From Burkholderiales bacterium (GTDB lineage Bacteria; Pseudomonadota; Gammaproteobacteria; Burkholderiales; Burkholderiaceae_C), in assembly GCA_025350505.1 (NCBI GenBank), contig JANXXS010000192.1, positions 1-48,617 on the forward strand: 48,617 bases of DNA. The letters run 5' to 3'. The stretch's first letter is position 1. Each line of letters begins with the position of its first letter. Shown one piece after another: positions 42,317-48,617 of this stretch. The position numbers and the translations under genes were made by a program. The notes beneath the pieces were generated by a model. It was given only the letters and a program-made list of their open reading frames with translations, was not told the origin of the DNA and ran no database searches.

Positions 42317-44305
42317 ATGCGCTTTCTCCTCGCCCTGGTGCTGGCTTGCGCCGCCGTTCCGGTCGTCGCCGCGGACGCGCCGCCGTCGATCGAAGACTTC
42401 TTCTCCCGCCCGCGGATCGACGAGGCGCAGCTCTCGCCTTCGGGGCGCTGGCTGGCGATCACCGCCTACGCGGGCACGGGCCGAAAGACGCTTGCCGTCG
42501 TCGATTCCGACGGCAAGCAGGCGCCCGTCGTCGTCGCCACGTTTTCCAACGCCGACATCCAGTCGTTCGACTGGGTCAACGACGACCGGCTGGTGTTCAC
42601 CGTCACCGACCTGCAGACCGAGGCAATGCGCCAGAAGTTCGGCGGAGGACTGTTCTCGATCCGGCGCGACGGCACCGAGCAGCGTCAGCTGATCTACGCC
42701 CATCCTTCGCAGATGGAGCGCAACCAGACGGCCGGGCGACCGCCGCTCGAATGGACGCACGAGATGCTCTACGTGCCGCCCGGCAGCGGCAACGATGTCG
42801 TCGTCGGCGAGCACTTCGTCAACTCGGTCGGCGAGCTCGACAGGATCGTCGTCAAGCGGCTCGACGTGGTGAGCGGCATCGCCACCACGATCTCGATTGA
42901 CCAGCCGCCCGACTCGAAGTCGTGGTGGTTCGACCAGCGCGGCGAGCCGCGCGCGGTGGCGTCGAGCAAGGACGGCATGGAGACGCTGTGGTGGCGCAAG
43001 CCCGGGCAAAGCGCATGGAGCGTGCTGGCGACATACCGCGCCGTCGAGACCCCGTTCCGCCCGAGGTTCATCGATACCGAAGGCAATCTGTTCGTGACGG
43101 TGCCGCAAGGTGCCGCCGGGTACGAAGTCGTCAAGCGCTTCGACTTTGCCACCGGCAAGCCTGTCGACGTGCCCTTGGTCAGCACGCCGGGGTTCGACTT
43201 CGAGGGCGGCTTCGTCCTTGACCGGGGCGATGGCAAGGTCATCGGCATCCGGGTCGAAACCGACGCCGAGTCGACGGTGTGGCTCACGCCGCGCATGAAG
43301 GAGCTGCAGGCCCTCGTCGACAAGCGAATGCCCGGGCACGTCAACCGGCTGTCATGCCGCACTTGCGCCGATCCCGACGTGCTGCTCGTGCACTCGTATT
43401 CCGACCAGGACCCGGGCAGCTTCTGGATCTACCGGCCGAAGACGGATGACTGGAGCTCGATCGGTGCGTCGCACCCGGCGATCGATCCGGCGCGCATGGC
43501 GACGCTCGACCTGCACCGCATCAAGGCACGCGACGGGCGCGACCTGCCGGTGTGGATCACCGTGCCCAAGGGCAAGGCGCCGGCGGGCGGCTGGCCGGCG
43601 ATCGCCCTGGTGCACGGCGGCCCGTTCGTGCGTGGCGTCGAATGGTATTGGCGGCCCGAGGCGCAGTTCCTCGCGTCGCGCGGCTACGCGGTCATCGAGC
43701 CCGAGTTCCGCGGCAGCACCGGCTACGGTCGCGCCCACGCCAAAGCCGGCTGGAAGCACTGGGGCGACACGATGCAGGACGACGTCGCCGACGCCGTCGA
43801 CTGGGCGGCGGCGAAGGGCATGGTCAACAGTGGGCGCGTCTGCATCGCCGGCGGCAGCTATGGCGGCTACTCGACCTTGATGAGTCTGGTCCGCTATCCC
43901 GACAAGTACCGCTGCGGCGCCGCATGGGCCGCCGTCGCCGACCCGTTGCTGATGTTCGACGACGCCTGGACCAGCGACCTGCCGCGCGAATGGCGCGCCT
44001 ACGGCCTGACCGAGATCCTGGGCGACCCGGTCAAGGACGCTGCCCTGCTCAAGGCCGCCTCACCGGTCGTGCGTGCCGGCGAGATCCGCTCGCCCCTGCT
44101 CATCATCCACGGGCGCGACGATCGCCGCGTGCCGATCGAGCACGCCACCAAGATGCGCGACGGGCTGCGTGCCGCCGGCCGGCCGCCGGAATGGGTCGTC
44201 TACGAAGGCGAGGGCCACGGCTGGCGCAAGATCGAGAACCGCTACGACTTCTACGGCCGCCTCGAAGTGTTCTTCGCCAAGTACCTGAAGCCGGCAGGTA
44301 CCTGA
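42317..44305 (+). CDS. Exported S9 (prolyl oligopeptidase family) peptidase
   Basis: A protein of 662 residues. A signal peptide (MRFLLALVLACAAVPVVAA) is followed by a beta-propeller part with SPSGRWLAITAY, then the alpha/beta hydrolase domain from about residue 390. The catalytic Ser is S514 in GGSYGGY, the Asp is D602 in GRDDRRVP, and the His is H634 in GEGHGW. HGGPFVRGVEWYWRPEAQFLASRGYAV and EFRGSTGYGR are the usual S9C family text. It would cleave acyl- or dipeptidyl ends of periplasmic oligopeptides. The ATG at 42317 is the only start that gives the signal peptide. The promoter region lies in the 132 bp from the lipoprotein gene. Confidence 0.9.
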   Translation: MRFLLALVLACAAVPVVAADAPPSIEDFFSRPRIDEAQLSPSGRWLAITAYAGTGRKTLAVVDSDGKQAPVVVATFSNADIQSFDWVNDDRLVFTVTDLQTEAMRQKFGGGLFSIRRDGTEQRQLIYAHPSQMERNQTAGRPPLEWTHEMLYVPPGSGNDVVVGEHFVNSVGELDRIVVKRLDVVSGIATTISIDQPPDSKSWWFDQRGEPRAVASSKDGMETLWWRKPGQSAWSVLATYRAVETPFRPRFIDTEGNLFVTVPQGAAGYEVVKRFDFATGKPVDVPLVSTPGFDFEGGFVLDRGDGKVIGIRVETDAESTVWLTPRMKELQALVDKRMPGHVNRLSCRTCADPDVLLVHSYSDQDPGSFWIYRPKTDDWSSIGASHPAIDPARMATLDLHRIKARDGRDLPVWITVPKGKAPAGGWPAIALVHGGPFVRGVEWYWRPEAQFLASRGYAVIEPEFRGSTGYGRAHAKAGWKHWGDTMQDDVADAVDWAAAKGMVNSGRVCIAGGSYGGYSTLMSLVRYPDKYRCGAAWAAVADPLLMFDDAWTSDLPREWRAYGLTEILGDPVKDAALLKAASPVVRAGEIRSPLLIIHGRDDRRVPIEHATKMRDGLRAAGRPPEWVVYEGEGHGWRKIENRYDFYGRLEVFFAKYLKPAGT

Positions 44306-44407
44306 CGGCCGTCGCTACCGGCCGGCCATCCGACCGTCTGCCGTCATCGGCGGACGATTCGCCGGCGCCTCGGCGCCCCATGCAATCGGAGTCGACGACT
44401 CGGGGAG

Positions 44408-44436
44408 TTGACTTCCGTCCGGCCTTTGTATAACAT
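44408..44436 (+). promoter_or_regulatory. Candidate promoter of the ArsR-AHSA1-GyrI operon
   Basis: TTGACT (44408-44413) is a good -35 element, and TAACAT (44431-44436) a fair -10 at a 17-bp distance. Transcription would then start at about 44443, almost exactly at the ATG of the regulator (44444), so the mRNA may be leaderless. Confidence 0.5.
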
Positions 44437-44445
44437 GATTGTTAT
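44430..44445. promoter_or_regulatory. Inverted repeat covering the ArsR start, candidate autoregulatory operator
   Basis: ATAACA-TGAT-TGTTAT is a perfect 6-bp inverted repeat over the -10 element and the first bases of the ArsR-family ATG at 44444. ArsR-type regulators often bind such dyads in their own promoters; binding by this protein is inferred. Confidence 0.55.
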
Positions 44446-44827
44446 GGATCAATCTGGTTATAGACAGCAGTCCCATCGCCTGGACAGGACCTTCGCCGCA
44501 TTGGCCAACCCGACGCGGCGGGCGATCCTGGCGCGACTGGCGACGGGCGAGGTGTCGGTGAACGATCTGGCCGAGCCCTTTTCGATGAGCCAGCCGGCGG
44601 TGTCGCGGCACCTCAAGGTGCTCGAACATGCGGGCCTGATCTCGACCGGCAGCGATGCGCAGCGCAGGCCGCGCAAGCTCGAGGCCCGCCCTCTGGCCGA
44701 GGCGACCGAGTGGCTGGAGACCTATCGCGAATATTGGGAGGCCTCCTTCGTGCGCCTCGACGGCTTGCTGAGCGAGCTGAACGCCACGGAAAAGAAACGC
44801 AAGCGCGCCGCTTCCAGAAAGCGGTAA
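44444..44827 (+). CDS. ArsR/SmtB-family transcriptional regulator
   Basis: A protein of 127 residues. The winged HTH reads AALANPTRRAILARLATGEVSVNDLAEPFSMSQPAVSRHLKVLEHAGLIS, a standard ArsR fold, but the metal-binding cysteines of ArsR/SmtB are absent, so the signal is probably not a metal. The wing (RRPRKLEARPLAEATEWLETYR) is typical of regulators paired with AHSA1/SRPBCC proteins. The ATG at 44444 lies inside an inverted repeat and has no ribosome site; an ATG at 44435 (9 nt earlier) is the alternative. The AHSA1-type gene follows after 10 bp, and the basic KRKRAASRKR tail ends the protein. Confidence 0.87.
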   Translation: MDQSGYRQQSHRLDRTFAALANPTRRAILARLATGEVSVNDLAEPFSMSQPAVSRHLKVLEHAGLISTGSDAQRRPRKLEARPLAEATEWLETYREYWEASFVRLDGLLSELNATEKKRKRAASRKR

Positions 44828-44837
44828 CGGAGGTTCC

Positions 44838-45338
44838 TTGTTCTTTCCAGACAGCTTCAAGCTATCCCTGCCCAGCGATCGCGAGATCCAGGTCACGCGC
44901 GAATTCGACGCGCCGCGACGACTGGTGTTCGACGCCTTCACCAAGCCGGAGCTGGTGCGCCGCTGGTTGCTCGGCCCACCCGGCTGGACCATGCCGATGT
45001 GCGAGATCGACCTTCGCGTCGGCGGTGCCTATCGCTACGCCTGGCGCTCCGAAAGCGACGGCGCGCAGATGGCCATGGGCGGCGTGTTCCGCGAGGTCGT
45101 TCCACACGAGCGCCTCGTCGCCACCGAGAAGTTCGACGAAGCCTGGTACCCGGGCGAAGCCCTGGACACGACGTTGTTCGAAGAGACGCGCGGCATCACC
45201 CGAACCACGATCGTCGTCCTGTACGAATCGCAAGAAGCTCGCGACACGGCACGTCGATCGGGCATGGAGCACGGCATGGCGGCCGGCTACGACCGGCTCG
45301 AAGGTTTGCTTTCCACATTCATCGGAGAACGCACGTGA
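44838..45338 (+). CDS. SRPBCC/AHSA1-type lipid-binding-fold protein
   Basis: A protein of 166 residues, TTG start at 44838 preceded by GGAGG at 44829-44833. The AHSA1 opening (VTREFDAPRRLVFDAFTKPELVRRWLLGP) and the later text GGVFREVVPHERLVATEKFD are standard. These helix-grip proteins bind small hydrophobic ligands and are nearly always paired with an ArsR-type regulator of this kind. The stop overlaps the GTG start of the next gene by 4 nt (GTGA), so all three genes form one operon. Function beyond ligand binding is not known. Confidence 0.85.
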   Translation: MFFPDSFKLSLPSDREIQVTREFDAPRRLVFDAFTKPELVRRWLLGPPGWTMPMCEIDLRVGGAYRYAWRSESDGAQMAMGGVFREVVPHERLVATEKFDEAWYPGEALDTTLFEETRGITRTTIVVLYESQEARDTARRSGMEHGMAAGYDRLEGLLSTFIGERT

Positions 45339-45799
45339 TCGAAGCGCCGCAAGTGGTCGAGACTCCCGCGCAGCGGGTCGCCCTCCTTCACATCGAGACG
45401 CCGCGCTCGAAGATGCAGCAGGTGATGGGGCCGGGCATCGGCGAGGTCATGGCCGCGGTGCGGGCGCAGGGCATCGGTCCGGCGGGGCCCTGGTTCGCGC
45501 ATCATCACGCGATCACGGCGGAGACTTTCGATTTCGACATCTGCGTGCCGGTGAACGCACCCGCTGCGCCCGTCGGCCGCGTCGCGCCCGGCCAGCGGCC
45601 TGCACGCAAGGTGGTGCGTACGGTCTATCACGGCCCCTACGAAGGGTTGGGCGGCGCGTGGCACGAGTTCGACGCATGGACGAAAGCCGAGGGATACAAG
45701 ACAGCCCGCGACCTGTACGAGTGCTACGTCGTCGGCCCCGAAACGAGCGCCGATCCGGCCGACTGGCGCACCGAGCTCAGCCGGCCGATGCTCGAATAG
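45335..45799 (+). CDS. GyrI-like small-molecule-binding domain protein
   Basis: A protein of 154 residues from GTG 45335, which overlaps the AHSA1 stop. It consists of a GyrI/AraC effector-binding-like (SHS2) domain: VETPAQRVALLHIETP, FDFDICVPVNAP, VRTVYHGPYEGLGGAWHEFDAW and YECYVVGPETS. No DNA-binding domain is present, so it is a stand-alone ligand-binding protein. With the ArsR and AHSA1 neighbours it probably helps sense or detoxify a hydrophobic small molecule. Confidence 0.83.
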   Translation: MIEAPQVVETPAQRVALLHIETPRSKMQQVMGPGIGEVMAAVRAQGIGPAGPWFAHHHAITAETFDFDICVPVNAPAAPVGRVAPGQRPARKVVRTVYHGPYEGLGGAWHEFDAWTKAEGYKTARDLYECYVVGPETSADPADWRTELSRPMLE

Positions 45800-45810
45800 G
45801 CGAAGCCGCC

Positions 45811-47169
45811 CTACCTCGCGGCCATGGCCCCCATCACCGCGTCGGGCAACCCGGTCGCGATCTTCGGCATCAGGCAGATCAGCACTACCGCCAGGAACAT
45901 CAACCCGACGAAAGGAATCACGCCACGGATGATCTGCCCGAGCGAGATGTCGGGGGCGATGTTCTTGATGACGAAGAGGTTGAGCCCCACCGGCGGGTGA
46001 ATCAGGCCGGCCTCCATGACGATGGTCATGAGGATGCCGAACCAGATCAGGTCGAACCCCGCGGCCTTGAGCGGCGGCAGGATGATGGGTGCCGTCATCA
46101 GGATGATGCTCACCGGCGGCAGGAAGAAGCCGAGCACGACCACGAGCGCCAGGATCGCCGCGAGCAGCAGCCACTTCGAGAGCTGCAGCGCGACGATCCA
46201 CTGCGCCAGCGACTGGCTGATGTGCAGGTAGCTCATCACGTACGAGAAGAGCAGGCTCATGCCGATGATGAACATCAGCATCGTCGACTCCTTGATCGTC
46301 GCGCTGAGGATGGGCGTGAGGTCTTTCACCCGCCACACGCCGTACACCACGGCGATCAGCACCAGCGCAAGCAGCGCGCCCAGGCCGGCCGTTTCCGACG
46401 GCGTGGCAAAGCCGCCGTAAAGCGCGACCATGACGCCGATCAGCAGCACCACGAAGGGCACGACGCGCGGCAGCATCTCGACCTTTTGCCGCATGCTGAA
46501 GCGCTCGTCGGAAAGCAGCGCCGACGCGGTGCCGGCGCCGGCAAAGGCCGCCGTCGCGTGGCGGTGCTCGGTGCGATAGCGCAGCACCGCGTAGCCCGCG
46601 AACAGCACGATGAGCAGCACGCCCGGGCCGATGCCGGCGAGAAACAGGCGCCCGAGCGACTGCTCGGATGCGACCGCGTACAGGATCATCGTGATCGATG
46701 GCGGCAAGAGGATGCCGAGCGTGCCGCCGGCGGCGATGATGCCGGCGGCAAAGCCCGGCGAGTAGCCGCGCTTTCGCATCTCCGGTATGCCGGCCGAGCC
46801 GATCGCCGAGCAGGTGGCCGGGCTCGATCCAGCCATCGCCGCGAACAGCGCACAGGCCATCACGTTGGCGATGCCCAGGCCGCCGGGCACACGGTGCAGC
46901 CAGGCGTGCATCGCCGCGTAGAGGTCCTGGCCGGCCCGCGTTCGGCCGATCGCCGCGCCCTTCAGGATGAAGAGCGGGATCGAGAGCAGCGTGATGCTCG
47001 CCATCTCTTCGTAGACGTTCTGCGTGATCGTGTCGAGCGACGCGCCCGGCATGAAAAAGGCCATGAAGATCACCGCCACCGCGCCGAGCGCGAAGGCGAT
47101 CGGCGCGCCCGAAAGCATCAGCGCCAGCGTGACCACGGCAAAGAGGCTGCCGATCGCGAGCATCGACAT
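45811..47169 (-). CDS. TRAP transporter large permease (DctM family)
   Basis: A protein of 452 residues with about 11-13 hydrophobic segments. Family text includes SIPLFILKGAAIGRTRAG, GSSPATCSAIGSAGIPEMRKRGYSPGFAAGIIAAGGTLGILLPPSI, and later LIHPPVGLNLFVIKNIAPDISLGQIIRGVIPF. It is the transport channel, driven by a sodium or proton gradient. It is the last of three TRAP genes, 6 bp after the small permease gene. The nature of the solute depends on the binding protein and is unknown, usually a carboxylic acid. A short convergent gap of 11 bp separates it from the GyrI-like gene. Confidence 0.93.
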   Translation of the reverse strand: MSMLAIGSLFAVVTLALMLSGAPIAFALGAVAVIFMAFFMPGASLDTITQNVYEEMASITLLSIPLFILKGAAIGRTRAGQDLYAAMHAWLHRVPGGLGIANVMACALFAAMAGSSPATCSAIGSAGIPEMRKRGYSPGFAAGIIAAGGTLGILLPPSITMILYAVASEQSLGRLFLAGIGPGVLLIVLFAGYAVLRYRTEHRHATAAFAGAGTASALLSDERFSMRQKVEMLPRVVPFVVLLIGVMVALYGGFATPSETAGLGALLALVLIAVVYGVWRVKDLTPILSATIKESTMLMFIIGMSLLFSYVMSYLHISQSLAQWIVALQLSKWLLLAAILALVVVLGFFLPPVSIILMTAPIILPPLKAAGFDLIWFGILMTIVMEAGLIHPPVGLNLFVIKNIAPDISLGQIIRGVIPFVGLMFLAVVLICLMPKIATGLPDAVMGAMAAR

Positions 47170-47175
47170 GGCAAG

Positions 47176-47757
47176 TCAGCCCTTCTCGACCGGGCCGTGC
47201 CAGCGGTTGATGCCGGCCACCAGTTGCACGAGCAGCTGCAGCGCGAGCAGCGTCATGCCGAGCGACATCAGGAAGTAGGGAATCCAGAGCGGCGGGCCCC
47301 AGGTCGAGTTGGTGGTCATGTGGTCGACCGCGGCCTCGTGCATCAGCGTCCACGACTTCCAGGCGAAGAGGGCGCAGAAGGCGAGGCAGATCGCGTCGAC
47401 GGCGATGCGCCGCGCCGCGTCGATGTTTCTCGGCAGGAAGGTCGAGAGCGCCTCGATGCCGACGTGGCCGCGGATCGACTGCACAAAGGCGCTCGCGAGG
47501 AAGGTGGCGCCGACGAGCAGGAACACCGCCGTCTCGTCCTGCCAGTCGGTCGAGGCCTTGAGAAAGTAGCGCGAGAGCACGCTCGAGGTGAGCACGAGCG
47601 AAGCGAGCAGCAGCGCCACCATGCCGAGCGCGACCATCGCCCGGTTGGCCCAGGCCAGCGCCCACGCCACGGGCACCAGCACGCGCGGCGTGCCGGGCTC
47701 GACGAAGGCAAAGGGCTCGGCCGCCGACTCCGGCGGCAGGCTGGCCGCGCCGCTCAT
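47176..47757 (-). CDS. TRAP transporter small permease (DctQ family)
   Basis: A protein of 193 residues with four hydrophobic helices. Motif-like texts are LVLTSSVLSRYFLKASTDWQDETAVFLLVGATFLASAFVQSIRGHVGIEAL and YFLMSLGMTLLALQLLVQL. The N-terminal tail of about 30 residues is Pro/Ala-rich. It partners with the large permease to form the TRAP membrane complex. It starts 10 bp after the binding-protein stop, so all three genes are one transcript in the order binding protein, small permease, large permease. No additional feature stands out. Confidence 0.9.
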   Translation of the reverse strand: MSGAASLPPESAAEPFAFVEPGTPRVLVPVAWALAWANRAMVALGMVALLLASLVLTSSVLSRYFLKASTDWQDETAVFLLVGATFLASAFVQSIRGHVGIEALSTFLPRNIDAARRIAVDAICLAFCALFAWKSWTLMHEAAVDHMTTNSTWGPPLWIPYFLMSLGMTLLALQLLVQLVAGINRWHGPVEKG

Positions 47758-47767
47758 GGCAGCGCCC

Positions 47768-48617
47768 TCACACCAGCTTCAGCGCGGCCTTCATCAGCGC
47801 GGCGTTGGTTTCGCTGTGTTCGGCGTAGTCCTTCCACGCCGTGTCGCGGGCGATCGCCTGCCACTTGCGCACGGTCGCGTCGTCGAGGTCGAACACCTTG
47901 GCGCCCGCCTTGGCGTAGACGTCGGCGGCGATCTTGTCGTCGGCCTTGGCCGCCTCGGTGGCGAACTTTTCCTGCTCGGCGCCCGCCGCCATGACGATGT
48001 CCTGGTGCGCCTTGGGCAGCTTGGCGAACACCTCTTTGCTCATCATGAGCGGCTCGAACATGAACCAGTAGGCCTTGTTGCGGCCGCTGGTCAGGTTCTT
48101 GGCGATCTCTTCGAGCTTGAACGAGATGAAGCTGGTCGAAGAGGTCATCGCCGCGTCCATCGCGCCGGTCTGCATCGCCACGTAGATCTCGTTCGAGGGC
48201 AGCGAGATCACCGAGGCGCCCGCTTGCTTCAACACCATGTCCATCTCGCGGCTGCCGCCACGCACCTTCAGGCCCTTGGCGTCTTCGGGCTGCACCAGCG
48301 GCCGGGCGCGGCTGGCCACGCCGCCGGCCTGCCAGATCCAGCTGACGAGGACGATGCCCTTCTCGTCGAGCGTCTTGGCGAGCAGCTTGCCGACCTCGGA
48401 GGTCTTCCACATCGCGCCGACGTCGTAGCTCGGCACCAGCGCCGGCATCAGGCCGATGTTGCATTCGGCGACTTCGCCGCCGGCGTAGGGCAAGGGATAC
48501 AGGCTCAGGTCGAGTGCGCCCTTTCGCATCGCCGAGAACTGCGAGTTCGTCTTCATCAGCGACGAGCCCGGATAGACCGCCGCCTTCAGCGCGCCGTTGC
48601 TGCGCTTTTCGATGTCG
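47768..48617 (-). CDS. TRAP transporter substrate-binding protein (DctP family), 5' end outside the window
   Basis: The last 282 residues are present; the start and signal peptide lie beyond position 48617. The frame is open to the edge (DIEKRSNGALKAAVYPGSSLMKTNSQ...). Typical DctP text includes FSAMRKGALDLSL, WIWQAGGVASRARPLVQPEDAKGLKVR, MQTGAMDAAMTSSTSFISFKLEEIAKNLT and a helical C-terminus. The conserved Arg that contacts the solute carboxylate is probably in the LKVRGG text. It delivers the solute, likely an organic acid, to the permeases encoded downstream. The substrate cannot be told. Confidence 0.9.
   Translation of the reverse strand, partial: DIEKRSNGALKAAVYPGSSLMKTNSQFSAMRKGALDLSLYPLPYAGGEVAECNIGLMPALVPSYDVGAMWKTSEVGKLLAKTLDEKGIVLVSWIWQAGGVASRARPLVQPEDAKGLKVRGGSREMDMVLKQAGASVISLPSNEIYVAMQTGAMDAAMTSSTSFISFKLEEIAKNLTSGRNKAYWFMFEPLMMSKEVFAKLPKAHQDIVMAAGAEQEKFATEAAKADDKIAADVYAKAGAKVFDLDDATVRKWQAIARDTAWKDYAEHSETNAALMKAALKLV

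Noticed and set aside
44710-47994. A 1094-codon plus-strand open frame over the AHSA1, GyrI and TRAP genes
   Set aside because: Arg/His/Asp-rich low-complexity reading of the antisense of the TRAP transporter genes. No domain and no ribosome site.
1-48617. tRNA, rRNA, CRISPR array or insertion sequence
   Set aside because: I found no cloverleaf, no spaced repeats and no transposase text. The direct repeat at 33851 and 38190 is gene-derived and has no transposon ends.

Overview
This 48.6-kb window is very GC-rich and densely coded. Coding style (many GTG/TTG starts, 4-nt overlaps), a Bug-type tricarboxylate receptor, a TRAP transporter, a PHB-depolymerase-like esterase and sugar-acid catabolism together suggest a free-living betaproteobacterium of the Burkholderiales. 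That placement is inference; there is no rRNA or tRNA gene in the window to confirm it. I saw no CRISPR array, insertion sequence or prophage.

Layout. (1) 0.1-3.7 kb: a metal-uptake set with a DUF2946-like protein, an outer-membrane porin, a ZnuA/TroA-type binding protein and a ZnuB-type permease, with no ATPase in view. (2) 3.7-5.7 kb: an exported methyltransferase-like protein, a cupin and a hemerythrin-domain protein. (3) 5.9-9.2 kb: a catabolic set of hydroxyacid dehydrogenase, amidohydrolase and Bug receptor. (4) 9.2-14.8 kb: a FadR-type GntR regulator and a coupled PHB-depolymerase-like esterase, divergent from a pentonate pathway (IlvD/Edd dehydratase, RraA-like protein, semialdehyde dehydrogenase). 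(5) 14.8-18.9 kb: a pirin, a frame-broken secreted remnant, an MDR oxidoreductase and an acyl-CoA synthetase. (6) 18.9-24.1 kb, minus strand: an operon of AGPS-like flavoprotein, GlpD-like flavoprotein and FGGY kinase. (7) 24.2-30.5 kb: a lipase-like hydrolase, a type II haloacid dehalogenase, a 998-residue beta-helix lipoprotein and an exported homoserine-acetyltransferase-like hydrolase.

(8) 30.5-39.3 kb is the most unusual part. Two copies of a two-gene module lie back to back. Each encodes a large coiled-coil or helical-repeat protein ending in a lethal-factor-like HExxH zincin, followed immediately by a CpXC zinc-ribbon protein. Both big proteins start with MGLLELL. The second module lies between a full MBL-fold hydrolase gene and a 117-bp broken copy of that gene's metal-site region in the same orientation, which is a scar of duplication or insertion. 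(9) 39.4-41.2 kb: a lower-GC patch with an unknown gene and an Xre/MbcA-RES toxin-antitoxin pair. (10) 41.1-44.3 kb: a TolB-like lipoprotein and an exported S9 peptidase. (11) 44.4-45.8 kb: an ArsR-AHSA1-GyrI operon with an operator lying over its own start codon. (12) 45.8-48.6 kb: a TRAP transporter whose binding-protein gene runs off the window end.

The best candidate for an undescribed system is the duplicated zincin-CpXC module.
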